NCBI GenBank assembly: GCA_030374765.1
Contig: JARGXX010000021.1
Coordinates: 496,001 to 560,000, forward strand
From: Agarophyton chilense
Lineage: Eukaryota > Rhodophyta > Florideophyceae > Gracilariales > Gracilariaceae
DNA: 64,000 nt
Direction of reading: 5' to 3'
Shown here: positions 22,739-33,885 of the stretch, one piece after another
Layout: each line of letters starts with the position of its first letter
Position numbering within the stretch: the first letter of the stretch is position 1
Made by a program: the position numbers and the translations under genes
Notes under the pieces: model-generated
What the model was told of the DNA's origin: nothing
Seen by the model: only the letters and a program-made list of their open reading frames with translations
The model's database searches: none

Positions 22739-23700
22739 ATGCAGCTTTCGAGGTGCCTCAAGCTCAGTTTCGATTCACCAACCCAGTTTGGGCTGTACGT
22801 TCAAGTTGCCGACGCCCAAGGTGACTCCAAGGAGCTGGTGGGCGCCAGGATGCTTAAGGAGTGTATTCTTCGCGAGGGCAAGATGTTGGCCGTTGGCATC
22901 CTCAAGGTGTCGTCGTTTTTGAGTCACATGGTCGACACAGATCTCATGTAGGTGTGTGGCGAGGAGCTGGCTGAGAGTTTGAGGCCCACCATGACCAACA
23001 AGGTTGTGATGGTACAGTCCACAGGGGTGATTGTTGAGTTGCCGACAGCTAAGACGCTTGGCATACCATCGGTATTTGCGAGCAAGAGTCGGCCAATCAC
23101 GATAAGCGACTCGTTCGAGACAACGTATCGTTCGGCCACCAAGAGCACCAGTAACGAGGTCATCGTATTTTGCGATTATCTGGAAGGCGGTGACCGCGTG
23201 CTCATCATAATGAATTTCTGGCATGGGGTTCCATGGCATAAGCGCTGTTCAAGCCGGCGAAGATGGCGCATGCAACTGAAATGGATGTGGGCGTTCTGAT
23301 TGAGAAGATTCTAGACGGCGGACACGCGTTTCTGTCTTACTACGACGTGCCGGTGGAATTGTTGGCCAAGGCGTTACCAGGAAGCGACAAGGGACGCATC
23401 ACTGTTGTGGAGGAGGAGCCGTGGGCGTCGCCGGCAGCGAGTTAGCTTGACAAGTGCGACGAAAGGGGGCGCAGTGGCGACAGGGCAGAGGGTGGCGCTG
23501 GCGGCGAGACAGAAGGCGATGAGGACAACAACGAAAACGACGACGTGACCGACGTGGCGACGATCCACTGGGAGGACGTGGACGACGGGATGGAAGAGAT
23601 AGGCGATATCGACGACGACGAAGACGACACGGTGGCGATGAGGGCGGAGGAGCGGCGGCTAGACGACTTGCACAACCCCACGGTAGGCGAGCGGACGTGA
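22739..23700 (+). pseudogene. Xanthine phosphoribosyltransferase (bacterial Xpt type) pseudogene with acidic tail
   Basis: The frame follows Xpt, which makes XMP from xanthine and PRPP. It reads MLKECILREGKMLAVGILKV, SSFLSHMVDTDLM, a TAG at 22949, then VMVQSTGVIVELPTAKTLGI, PSVFASK, TISDS and GGDRVLIIMNF. The last is the PRPP loop, in which the DDF acids of the family are lost. A frameshift at about 23220-23260 leads into VGVLIEKILDGGHAFLSYYD and GRITVVEEEPW. The same frame continues past a TAG at 23443 for about 85 codons of Asp/Glu-rich sequence to 23700, an extension bacterial Xpt lacks. The gene is nearly full length but dead. Confidence 0.72.
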
Positions 23701-23987
23701 GCGCGGAAGGGGAGAGAGGCGAAAAAAAACGGCGTATGTAACGAAAAGCCTCGGCACGCACGGCGGAGACACGGTGGAGACATGGGGGAGGCGCCCGCGT
23801 GGCTGTGGCGTCTGCGTGGCTGCTGTATAGGTTCAGTGCAACGTGCCAGCTGCGTGCGCGCTTTGCACGCTTTGCGTTATACTTTACTACAGCTCGTGCG
23901 TGTGCACTCGACTCTCCACGCTCCCTGCCGTCTACTGGTTGGACTCGCGCGGAGCCCTTTTTGCGTGCTGCCCCTTTGACCCGCTTC

Positions 23988-24190
23988 ATTTCGCTCCTCC
24001 CCCTCCCCTTTTCCACCACCCTTCGCACTCCCATCCCCCACCCCCCTTCCCATCGCCTCGCTTTCCTTCCCCGCCTTCCTCGACTCCTTTCTTCTCCTCA
24101 TTCCCTCAACACCGTTCTTTGCCCGCCCTTCCTCCCTCTCCATCCCCTCCCTGCCTCTTCGCTGTTTTTTTCCTTTCTCTTCTAGAATTC
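23988..24190 (+). promoter_or_regulatory. C/T-rich leader
   Basis: About 200 bp of almost pure C and T on the + strand end at the ATG at 24191. A very similar tract precedes the Tim17-like gene at 57455. This suggests a 5' leader or core-promoter feature of genes in this genome. The function is inferred. Confidence 0.4.
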
Positions 24191-24502
24191 ATGGATGCCC
24201 CGCCGCCACGCCGCGTCTTCCCAGTCCCCAAATCCCTGCTTCACCCACCGTGTGCCGACTTTCCGGATTTTGCCCGCTTGCAAAGTGCGCTGGCGCACAC
24301 TGAGCGCGCGCTTCCCGCACCTCCGGCTCCGCCCCGCCCTGGCGACCACAACTCCTTGGACTACTTCCATTGGGCGGCCTTCGAAAACGCCGCTTGTAAG
24401 CTGGCTCATTTTACTGTCTCTGATCTCTCCGCGTGCGCGCTTTGCGGCGCCATAGGCGAGCTTCACTGCAACAAACCAGGCGTTCACGCCCCGCGTTCGT
24501 AG
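24191..24502 (+). CDS. Hypothetical 103-residue protein
   Basis: An uninterrupted ORF begins right after the C/T-rich leader. It is proline-rich at the start and has a CALCGAIGELHC pair of CxxC/CxxxxxxHC-like residues near the end, but no recognisable family. The start was chosen because the pyrimidine tract ends there; upstream codons in the same frame are low-complexity. It lies among dead gene fragments, so it could be the truncated 5' end of another stranded host gene rather than a functional protein. Confidence 0.35.
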   Translation: MDAPPPRRVFPVPKSLLHPPCADFPDFARLQSALAHTERALPAPPAPPRPGDHNSLDYFHWAAFENAACKLAHFTVSDLSACALCGAIGELHCNKPGVHAPRS

Positions 24503-24639
24503 TGCTACGCTGCATGCAATTGTCTGTAGTCTCCAGTTGGCGCGCTTGTTGCCGCACATCGCGCCGTCACAACACCGCTCACCACTCAGAGAAGGTCACT
24601 CCGTGCTTTCCAAAACTTCTTTACTTGCCATGCTGCTTT

Positions 24640-25068
24640 GCATTCCGCTTCCATCGCACATCCGCTTTCCTCCGCTGACGGAACCCACTGTGCGTTGGCC
24701 TCATCTGATGATGAAGATTCGGTGCCGTTGGATGACGAAAATGACCTTGATGGCCTGGATTGCATGACGTTTTTCTCATGCATGAGGGCGTCATTGTTCA
24801 CTGGGATGCCTGTGCCAAGCGCAAATCAAAGGTGCTTGATATTAGTGGCTCCACCATTTCAGGACCTGACGGCCTCGGCATGTTGGTGCTGATCTCGACA
24901 CTTACTACCAAGAACGATTTGGTTATTGCGGGCGGCTTTTATAGAGAATTAAGTGCCAAAAGTGATACGAACGGCACCATCATTCACAGCAACAGGAATA
25001 CTTATGACGACAATGCGATCACGAATGCCATCGACTTCCATAACGATACTTCCAATTCTAGTAATTAG
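24640..25068 (+). pseudogene. WD40 protein fragment (C2A9.03-like family)
   Basis: An acidic stretch (SSDDEDSVPLDDENDLDGLD) is followed after a frameshift at about 24760 by HDVFLMHEGVIVHWD, SKVLDIS, LVIAGGFYREL and NTYDDNAITNAID. This order matches the N-terminal half of the fungal/plant WD-repeat family typified by S. pombe C2A9.03. In that family an acidic leader precedes a DVYLMS...HW segment and VAGGFQGEL...TYDDNAITNAI. The repeats that should follow are absent, so only the 5' part of a gene remains. Confidence 0.6.
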
Positions 25069-25104
25069 AGCCGGTAGCGGTTCCTAACGGAGAGAGAGTT
25101 GTGG

Positions 25105-25398
25105 CTTCCAGGTGCCAATAGTAGGGGCCGTAATGCAGCAGATGCTGCGGTTGCAGGTGACTACCGAAAATATCAAGCGTCGCTAGCCGAGCAGCATGGC
25201 GCGTGCTACAATAATCTCTTGTGGCAGCAGTACTACGCTGCAATGGAATAAGACTTCAACATGCCGCAGATTTATAATCCGTACTAGAAATATTTCCAAT
25301 CGTACATGAACATAAAAGCTTCTGTGAATAGCGCTGATGGTAGTGTGTGAATGCCTGCCAATGCCGTCTGGCCAAATGCTCTCAGCGCCGAAGGTTAG
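25105..25398 (+). pseudogene. Gln/Tyr/Asn-rich decayed coding stretch
   Basis: One frame of 98 codons with four stops reads GDYRKYQASLAEQH, LLWQQYYAAM, FNMPQIYNPY and KYFQSYMNIKASV. Such Q/Y/N-rich composition is usual in low-complexity tails of RNA-binding or transcription proteins. It is probably the end of another host gene stranded beside the Harbinger transposase. The family is unknown. Confidence 0.35.
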
Positions 25399-25399
25399 G

Positions 25400-26389
25400 C
25401 CTCATTTGTATCTTTAATAACGAAAAAAAGTGTCTGTTTGGACTTTGAAGGGAACAAGATTTTTTATTTTGGCAAGACAAGATTTTCACTGTCTGAAGTG
25501 AGCATGTGATCCTTGTTATGCGCAGCCTTAATTCAATAGTTCGTAGTCGTTGCTTCGTTTTTGAGTACTTACCAACGATCACTTTTAACATATTTCCTTC
25601 CTCCACCACATCTTCCTCAAGATCAGGAGCAAAGAAAGAATAGAAGCCAAACGTATTATACTCAAACCACCTTACTAAACTGTCTTTAGCCACCACCAGG
25701 TTTTCCATACCATGATCCTTGTGTTCGTCGCGTGAGTCTTCGTAAATGCAATAGTTTTCCAGCTCCATTGCGTTATTTGTTATTACTAATGACCGCTATA
25801 AATCAAACTTCAACGGTCGCCATAGATATCCCCATCAACCCTTCAATCGTCCATATGCCTGCTCGACGTGCACCCGGTGCGACGACAACAGCATGCTAAA
25901 AACCTGATCAAATTAATCAGCTTCAGAGCTAGGCACAGCTCTAATTAGCATATAATTACAGATATAGGCCTCACCTCCAGCAATCCAAAAGACCGGCGGT
26001 TGTCCGATCTCGTCTAAGAACTTTGAGATATTAGAATGTGCAAATGCAATTGAGTCCACGGTAGACCCAACGCAGATTGCGGTCCTAGCAACAAAACGAT
26101 ATCTTTATTATACAACCGCCTGCACAGGAACACCAAAACCTTCCTATACAGTGTAGAACTGTTGATTATTTAGTACTTTCAAATGTTTCTCCAAATATAT
26201 GATAGTTCTATCCACAGCACTAATGAACCTCAATAGAGAATTAAATTGCCTTCTCGACAACGAGTAATCTATCGCTCGGTCGAAATAAGCAGTGTGGTCT
26301 TCTTTTTGCGGAAACTGTTCGAAATGTAGTACTGAGTCACACGCATTTAAAACATTATTAGAAATGGTATACATTTTTGGTCTTCCTAG
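25400..26389 (-). pseudogene. PIF/Harbinger transposase, element 2 (C-terminal part)
   Basis: Downstream part of a transposase split by the LTR element. It reads ISAVDRTIIYLEKHLKV (first Asp), QQFYTV, a stop, GFGVPVQAVV, RYRFVARTAICVGSTVDSIA (second Asp) and FWIAGGEAYICNYMLI. The family's third acidic DEAY has become GEAY. The tail is ELENYCIYEDSRDEHKDHG. Several stops and frameshifts are present. The reading frame enters from the upstream part at 37634-37925 when one CCTAG copy is removed. Confidence 0.8.
26385..26389. repeat. Target-site duplication CCTAG (left)
   Basis: CCTAG directly precedes the 5' LTR and is repeated directly after the 3' LTR at 37634-37638. A 5-bp duplication is typical of Ty3/gypsy integrase. 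Confidence 0.92.
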
Positions 26390-27023
26390 TTTCGTATAGT
26401 GGCCGAAGGTTTGACCCTTGAGGTTGTCAATATCCTACATTGACCTTGTAGGTGATGGATGCGAGGAATCATCGGTCATGCAGCTCCGGGCGAGCTACCA
26501 TCTAGGTGTTGTAAGCCACGTGTAGTGTTGATATGTACCTTTTGGTTGAGTAATTGTTAGTGATAGTAGTTGTAATTCTGTGTATTTTAGTACAGTAGTT
26601 GAGTGGCCACCTGGCACTGTAGCCAGTTGTGGCCAGGTCTCTGACACTAGGTCAGAGACCGTGCCTTGCTGGCACCTCCCGGGTGATCTGGAGAGGGCGG
26701 TCCACTGCATATAGGGAACTGCACCTCCCCCATCCTAATCTGATAAAGACAGACATCACTTTGGTCACGACTGTACCTTTTGGTTCATCGTTTCTCAACT
26801 ACCACACAGGCTTTCCCGCGCGTCGATGCCTACCATCGTTCACCTACACGGTATAGGATAGTTGCCCCGCCGTTTGCCCCTGCGGGTTTTCACGGTGCCC
26901 TGTTACCATCGAGGTTTACTACGTTTACCTTCTAAGGTTGAGCGTTAACACACTCCCTACGGTTGAGCGTCATTACGCTCCCGAGACAAGACAGTAGCAT
27001 ACCCCAGAGGTGATTGTACGACA
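26390..27023 (+). repeat. 5' LTR
   Basis: 634 bp, bounded on the left by the target duplication and ending GATTGTACGACA. It contains three back-to-back hairpins (26604-26675) and a TATA-like GCATATAGG about 30 bp after them. The next bases, TTTTAGTCTCCC, are not a usual TGG-starting tRNA primer-binding site. Confidence 0.95.
26604..26675 (+). promoter_or_regulatory. Three contiguous hairpins in the 5' LTR
   Basis: Stem 1 (26604-26635) pairs TGGCCAC with GTGGCCA and inside it CTGGC with GCCAG. Stem 2 (26636-26660) is a perfect 10-bp stem GGTCTCTGAC/GTCAGAGACC with a 5-nt loop. Stem 3 (26661-26675) pairs GTGCC with GGCAC around TTGCT. They abut without spacers. The same three occur in the 3' LTR with every stem intact although the LTRs differ elsewhere. 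They could act in the RNA (dimerisation, packaging, polyadenylation) or as protein-binding palindromes in DNA. Confidence 0.6.
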
Positions 27024-27242
27024 TTTTAGTCTCCCGACTTAGAAAGTATTTTTAGGTTTCGTCGTACATTCCCAGTTCACACGAGATTCCGAGAAGGATT
27101 GGACGCTCGTACATCTATTTGGTTACAGTAAATCCCGCAAAGGACTACAGGATACACCTATTGGTCACAAAAGGAACGACCTAAAAGGAATACGCGTGGT
27201 GCGAGCGCCCCGCCAAGCCATAAAGATCTTAAAGGAGCCCCA

Positions 27243-29379
27243 TTGGCCCAATCGATTCTGGAAAACCCCGAGGAGCTGCCCCGGCACCCTTGGGACAAAA
27301 CCGGAAAGGTACATGGTCCGCCGCCAATGGCAACGGAACCACAAAGGGAATTAATAACTGGGGTTGCAGCGGAGGAGCTATGGCCTCAGCTCGAAGAGCG
27401 AGGGAAAGCGCTCGTAACCCTCGCGGTCGAGGATGCATTAACCATGAAGGAGAAGTCGGATACCCGGATGGTTCCGCCTTCAATGGACGTCGATGCATTT
27501 ACCCGTATTGTGGTTGACCGAGCAGCTCAAGAGCTATCGGAAAGAATACCTGAAACGGTGAAGCAGTATCTCTTTACAGATGCTAGGGAGCATGTTAACC
27601 GCCCTGTGCAGGACCTTTGGGTTTCCGAGGGATTCGCAGAATCCCGACCTACACGGGTGAACATCGCAAAGCGCATACCACAAGGGTTCCAACTGGGTCA
27701 TTCCACCCATTCCAAGCACTTCCCTACTGATAGTGAGTACCTGCAGGGTCCAAGGCAGAGTCAAGAGGTCCGGGGAAGGTAGATCCTCAAGATATTCACC
27801 TGCCACCAATTACTGGTTTCGTTCAAAAGGATACCCATGGAGGTGGTCCCAAGGAAGATTCGTCTGACTCGTTGGATGAGCGACGAAGGAACCGAAAAGG
27901 GAAGAAGCGGAGGAAGAAGAGGGGAAAGAATCTAGAGGATGATTCAGACCCCGACTCGTCAGACTCCAGTTGCGGTACGAGTTCTTCGTCAGATGATGAC
28001 CTTACAGGGAAGAAGAAGAAGAAACCGAACAGATCGACGAATAAGTCGTCGAAAAATACCGGAAAGGGTAAAAAGCGATACAATTAGTCGCCCGGCTTTG
28101 AGTTGGACACCGAAATGGACCTGGAGGTGCACCAACCCTTGAACGATATGTTCACCAAAGCGGTTGACTACAGGACTTATCGGTTGATCAACAAGTCTTC
28201 TGAATACACGTAAAGGGTGGCTCAGAAGATTTCTAAGCACCACAAGAAGCTCAGCTTCCAAATGGGTGACACAACCTTCACAGGTACGGATCCTAATGCG
28301 ATAATTGAGTTTCTACAGAAGTTCAAGCTTGCATGTGACCAAAATGGTTTTTCCGAGGGCGCTGCGATGTGGCTATTTCAGTTTTACCTTAAAGGGAAAG
28401 CATACTATTTGCTGCAGGGTAGGCTCCGCGGCTATACCTCTGCGATGGATGAGGATGGTACAGAGATGTTGGAGTCATACCCAGAAGTGGTCAATTTCTT
28501 TTTGGAAACATACGCCACCGATGAGGTTATCCAAAAGGCTTACTCGGAAGTCCTCGCTTACCATCAAAGGTCTGGGCAAACCGAATCGGAGTTTTCGCTC
28601 GCGCTGTGGAATCCGGCAACCCGTTGTGGTAATGTGTTCACTATCTCTAGGTTAAAGTCGTTATTTGTCGACAATGTCGACAAAGCGATCCGTTACCAGG
28701 TACGCAATTATCGGGCCACTAACCGAAAGGTAGACTACAATGGGCTGGCCCAATACTCCCGGGGCCTTGGAGATAACCTTCGGCTGGGAAAGAGACCAAC
28801 CATGCCTCCAACCTCGAAGGATAAACCGAATAGGTCGGTATTGGAAATTGAAGACACAACAACCGCAAAGGGTAGCTCTCACCTCGAAGTACCTACAGGG
28901 ACCGCTGTCCACTTGGTAGCGACCCAGGGGCGGTTCTCGAAACCTTCCACGGTAGGAAATTGGTCGTCAACGCGTACACCAAACTGGGTACAATCGCCGC
29001 CAAGTGCGGTGAGCTCGCATAGGGTGCAGTGAGCGAGCTCCCATAACTGGCCACCCACATCCTACGCCACGGCTCCTACAAAACTTGTTTCGAGGCCCCC
29101 CTCAATGGTAACGCGAGACCCCCAAACTGGAGACCTCGTTTGCTGGTTTTGTCTTGCGACAGACCACTTGGCAAATAATTGCGCAAACTTACCCCCAGGG
29201 ATGAGAGACTAGTTGATTCGGGCTCGCATGCAGAATCACCAACGCCTCTATGGGTCTTCAACGCAAGCACCAAATAGCGTCCAACCCCGTACACCGGTAC
29301 AGGTCAATACCATCGAGGAAACACCAACTTTGGACTCAACCGCTGCCGTACAGGAGGAAAACACCGAACGATTGGCGTA
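27243..29379 (+). pseudogene. Gypsy 2 gag
   Basis: The first frame (27243-27782) gives an N-terminal, acidic-helical part. From about 27785 a second frame continues to 29379 through stops at 28085, 28211, 29030 and 29213. It has a Lys/Arg- and Ser/Asp-rich linker, then a capsid-like block (DPNAIIEFLQKFKLACDQNG, WLFQFYLKGKAYYLLQ, VVNFFLETYATDEVIQKAY). It ends in a perfect CCHC zinc knuckle CWFCLATDHLANNC at about 29141-29182. Gag would form the particle and bind the RNA. Confidence 0.75.
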
Positions 29380-29427
29380 ACTGCCGAACTAAACCTGCAA
29401 TCGTAAGGCCAATCGATACCCAGAACC

Positions 29428-31061
29428 TTGAAGGTAGAAGAGAACACGTCACAACCAGGTCCTGTTTGTCATATGAAGTACAACAACTACAAAGTACGTG
29501 CTTCAATGTGTTTCTCCGATCGCCTGGTGGTTCCGGTCACCTGCGTGCTGGATACGGGGGCCGGCCCAAACGTTCTGAACTCTCGCGTCATACTTGAGGC
29601 GGTACTTCGGAACTTGAGCCGATCTCCCGACAGCAACCCGCTGGTGGATGCAAATGAGCGCCCATTAAACCTTCGAGGTATCCTCACCACTGTGGTGCAG
29701 CTCGGACACCTCAAGGTAAGACTGCAATTTTTGTTTTCGACCGTTTACCAACAGACTGCCTACTAGGTACGAACTTCATCGACAGAAATGTCAAATCAAT
29801 CCTTCTTGGTTCCCATACCGTCGCCCTACGTCACGGGGGACGAATTACCATCCTAGGTAATACGGAAACCAAACGGGGATGGTTCCCCAAACCGAAAAAG
29901 ACGTTATCCACCGAAACGGTCTCCAACAAAGTGCGCATTACCAAAAAGGTTTTTATCCCGCCAGTGCACCAAATATTGGTACCGGTGTCGTGTGCGACCC
30001 CCGGGCTGGTCATACTACAAAACTATTCGAGGTTAGCACATCGACACCTCACGTTGACGTCCAACGGGATTGTCGACAATATCCCAAATCAACCCTTTAA
30101 GGTGTGCCTCAGCAACTTCAGCAGTCATGACGTGAAGTTGCTGAAAAATACCAATGTTGGCATCCCACTACCGGCAACACAAGGGGTCTTTACCGTAGCT
30201 CACACTGATCTCGGCGAGGTCGCCTTCGATAAGAAAGGGGGGTGCGCAAATGCGTCCACAACCACAAAGGTATCTATAAATACCAACTTGGAAGCGAAAG
30301 TAACCGATAAGGAATCGGTAGACAAAGAAGAGAAACCGGACCCTGAGAGGCAATGGCAAGATAATGTCCAGATCGGTGAAGAAAACGGCCAACTGCGGGG
30401 CCGTATTACCGACCTTCTGGAAGAGTTCAAAACCATGTGGCCAGGCTATCTGGGCCAAATTAAGGCCACACAGCATCGCATCGAGCTCCTCTCTGACTCG
30501 GAGCCGATTTATCAGCAACCATACCGTGCAGGTCCGAAGGCGAGAGAGATAGAACTCAAAGAAGTGGAGCGAATGCTCCAAGAAGGTGTAATTGAACCAA
30601 CCAACTCAGATTGGGATAGTCCCGTGGTTCTGGTTCAGAAGAAAGGGGATAACCGTATAAGGTGTTGTGTGGACAACAGGAGGCTCAATAGCGTGACCAT
30701 CAGGGATTCGAACCCGATACCTAGAATGGATGAGTGCATCGACTCCTTGGGAGATGCGCAGATATTTAGCTCGTTTGATGCCAAATGCGGTTATTGGCAG
30801 GTACGCGTAGGTGAGAAAGAGCGAGACAAAACGACCTTCGCGTGCCATGCAGGTTTGTTTCGCTTCACGCGGATGCCTTTCGGGTTGCGCAATGCTCAAG
30901 ACACCTTCCAAAGGGCGCTGGACATCATCCTTTCGAACGCTAAATGGACAACCGCCTTGGTGTACATCGATGATGTAATCATCTATTCCAGATCGGTAGA
31001 AGAGCACTTTGCACAAGTACTCACCGTACTGACCTTCCTAGCACAGACGGGGGGACGCTGA
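29428..31061 (+). pseudogene. Gypsy 2 protease and reverse transcriptase
   Basis: Protease: VTCVLDTGAGPNVLNS with the retropepsin DTGA, then after a frameshift at about 29740 LPTDCLLGTNFIDRNV, the family's ILG-like end. RT: MLQEGVIEPTNSDWDSPVVL, IRCCVDNRRLNSVTIRDSNP, FSSFDAKCGYWQV with the first catalytic Asp, FRFTRMPFGLRNAQDTFQRA and ALVYIDDVIIYS (YIDD active site). RT itself is unbroken. A length change in a G-run near 31050 breaks the frame into the RT thumb. Confidence 0.85.
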
Positions 31062-33667
31062 AGCTACGCAAATGCGTCTTCTTTACCAGAACGGTTGAAT
31101 ACCTGGGCCACATCATAGGCCCTGGTACTCTAGAGGTTGCGCCGGGCAACATTAGAGCCGTACAGGAGGTCAAGTTTCCACGTTCCCAGACAGACGTTCG
31201 ATCCTTTATAGGTTCATGTAACGTCTATCGTCGCTTCGTGAAGGGATTCGCGAAAATAGTGGCTCCCCTCAACAAGAAGCTCCGGAAAGGTGAACCTGAA
31301 CGGTTTGAGAATCTATCGAACGAAGAAATGGATACCTTTGAGGAATTGAAACGAGCGCTGGTGTCGCCGCCAGTCCTAGCTTTACCGAAAACAGGTCTAC
31401 CATACACGCTGGATACAGATGCATCCTATGCCCAAATTGGTTGTTGTCTCCTGCAGGAGCAGTACAACGGAGACAAAGTACCTATAGGATATTGGAGCCG
31501 CGCTATGAATGAGGCGGAGCAGAACTACACGGTAACCGAAAAGGAATGTCTAGCATTAGTGTGGAGCATGTTGATGCTCCGTCCATACCTTTATGGTGAG
31601 TGCTTTACGTTGTGCACGGACCAAGACGCCTTATCGTGGATCCTGGGACTCGCAGATGCGTCTGGTAGACTTTCCCGTTGGAGGTTGAGACTGTCGGAGT
31701 TTGAATACGACGTAGAGTACCGTCCAGGTATCAAGCACAACATAGCTGATGCTATGTCACGCTTAAACACCTCAGGGTTAGAGACAGAACCTGTGGACGA
31801 TGATATACCTTGCTTTTTGGTGTCATCAAACCAAAATGGTACCGGCGAACACCTAAGAGGATGTTGGGAATTTCCTGAAGAAGGTGCTTTGCGGAAAACC
31901 GACATGGCAACGCAGGTACTGGCCCTAGAGGAAACGAACGTCATGCCCGTAACCCGAGAGCAGTTTCTACGAGAACAGGCCCAGGATGCGTAGTGCAGAA
32001 CCCTGGCTGACCAAATTGGTTTCAAAGGATCACCGTTCGATGTAGACCACAATGGGTACATCGTGAGAAGGTCAACATTGGATGGTAGCCTTCAAAAGGT
32101 GGTTCCGAAGGCGCTGCGCCCGAGAGTCTTGTATCTCGCACACTATCTGCGACTATCGGGACTCCCCGGTGCCACCAGGATGTATTAGACCTTGAGCCAA
32201 CAGTTCTCTTGGCCTCATATGGCCCATGATATCTATATCTTTGTAGGTCAATGCAAATCTTGTGTTCGTACCTGCGGTGGAATTTGAAAGCATCGAAAGT
32301 ACCTCAAGCTGTTTCCAGCAGCGGGTCCACTGGAGTTTGTTGCGATAGACCTTCTAGGACCACTTCCCAAAACCAAGAATGGGTATCAGCACATTCTAGT
32401 GATCACCGACAGGTTCTCGAAGCTCACGAGAGCGATACCTTTAAAGGAGACGAAGTTAATCACGCTGGCGATCGCGTTCCTCAACAATTGGGTCTACCCG
32501 TACTGCACACCACTGTACCTACTGACCGATAGTGGTTCAAACTTGGCATCGAAGTTCTTCGAAGCAGTCTGTAACCTATTGGGTATTAAGAACTATTTCA
32601 CTACGGCCTACCACTTGCAGACGAACGGACAGGTCGAGCGCTTTAACCACACATTGGTATCAAGGCTACGACACTATACGGAAGAGCACCAAAATGGGTG
32701 GGATGAGCTGGTGCAACCGCTCACCTAATCCTATAACCCTCAGGTACACCGGTCAACGCAGACCATTCCCTTTGATTTGGGTCTTTCGCGACACCCCCCA
32801 GGTATTGTAGTGCAGGGAGATTATACCACCAGCACTGCAGCTGGCACACTGACCCCTGCCCAAGTCAAGCGAAATACCCTTTTGAGGTTGAGGAGGGCTC
32901 TCAAACATGCAGATAGCCGCCTCACTGCAGCCCAGAAGCGGTACAAGGCCGACTACGACCGTAGGGTAACCAAAGTGGTCTCCTTATCTTCGGGACAATA
33001 TGTCTACATAGACAACCCACCTTCAGGTTAAAGACCACGACCGGGTGACGAAGCGGACGATGAAGCTATTGATAGAGATATCAATTCGAAGCTTCTACGT
33101 AAATCAGTGGGACCCTATAAGGTATTGAACGCATCAGACCACACCGTTACGGTTGACCAGGACGGAATATCGAATACGATATCAATTTACCGTATTAACG
33201 TAGCACCTGAAACGGTTCAACATCGCATGGAGGCGGACATCTCACCTCGAGAGCCCAGAGCTGTAGCCCTGCGAACTAGAGCCTCGGAGGACCCCACACC
33301 AATTGAGGTGAACGATGACTAATCAAGGGATGATCCGGATTACAACCCTCTAACAGGGATGGAAATGCAACCTCAAACGGTAACAGCGGGAGCTCCCGAT
33401 CCGGCTCCCACACAAGAAGCTCCCAACCCAGAGCATATGAACCCTCAAGGTGGCGTTCCCCCGAAAGATCAGGACCAAACCTCAGAGGAGTTTCCCGTTG
33501 ACCGTTTTGTGAACCACACGCGAACCTATAATGGTCTGAAGTACAACGTCAGATGGTACGGCTGGGACTCAGAAGGGGAAACCCTCGAACCCCCAGCCGC
33601 AATACCCCCACACTTCCGTATCAGGAATTGGCGCCATCGCAAGGAGTCGATGCCTGCAGACGGCTAA
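31055..33667 (+). pseudogene. Gypsy 2 RNase H, integrase and chromodomain-like end
   Basis: One frame of 870 codons with six in-frame stops. RT thumb (VEYLGHIIGPG). RNase H (YTLDTDASYAQIGCCL, EKECLALVWSM, LCTDQDALSWIL, YRPGIKHNIADAMSRL). Integrase HHCC-like finger (AHYLRLSGLPG, GQCKSC). Catalytic core AIDLLGPLPK, LLTDSGSNLASKFF and NGQVERFNHTL. A GPYKVL motif comes near 33110. The end EFPVDRFVNHTRTYNG, LKYNVRWYGWDS and ETLEPPAAIPPHF is a chromodomain-like fold. This places the element with chromoviruses. Confidence 0.85.
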
Positions 33668-33885
33668 CCTTAGACCTTCTTGGTACTCAGGCCTAAGGAA
33701 GGGGAAGAAGATACGTCGTTTTCCGCAGAAGGTGGACGCATATGCGTCAGATTACCTACAAGGGAGGACACGAAAGAACAACCGAATGGAACAGTAGAGG
33801 AGACAAGAAGAGACAACAATTTAATTTAAGAAGGACCTGTCGGTTTAGGAGCAATGGAATCAGCAATACCCTTGCTATTGACTAC
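33668..33885. other. Spacer between the convergent pol and antisense ORF
   Basis: About 220 bp without a gene. The pol and antisense ORFs end tail-to-tail here, so both transcripts probably terminate or overlap in this spacer. Confidence 0.4.

Noticed and set aside
23399-24034. A 211-codon minus-strand ORF
   Set aside because: Arg/Pro/Ser-rich shadow of the acidic Xpt tail and the C/T-rich leader on the + strand.
30701-30720. tRNA T-arm-like sequence on the minus strand (GGGTTCGAATCCC)
   Set aside because: It lies inside the reverse transcriptase frame at the conserved DSNPIPR motif, and no acceptor stem or anticodon arm fits around it.
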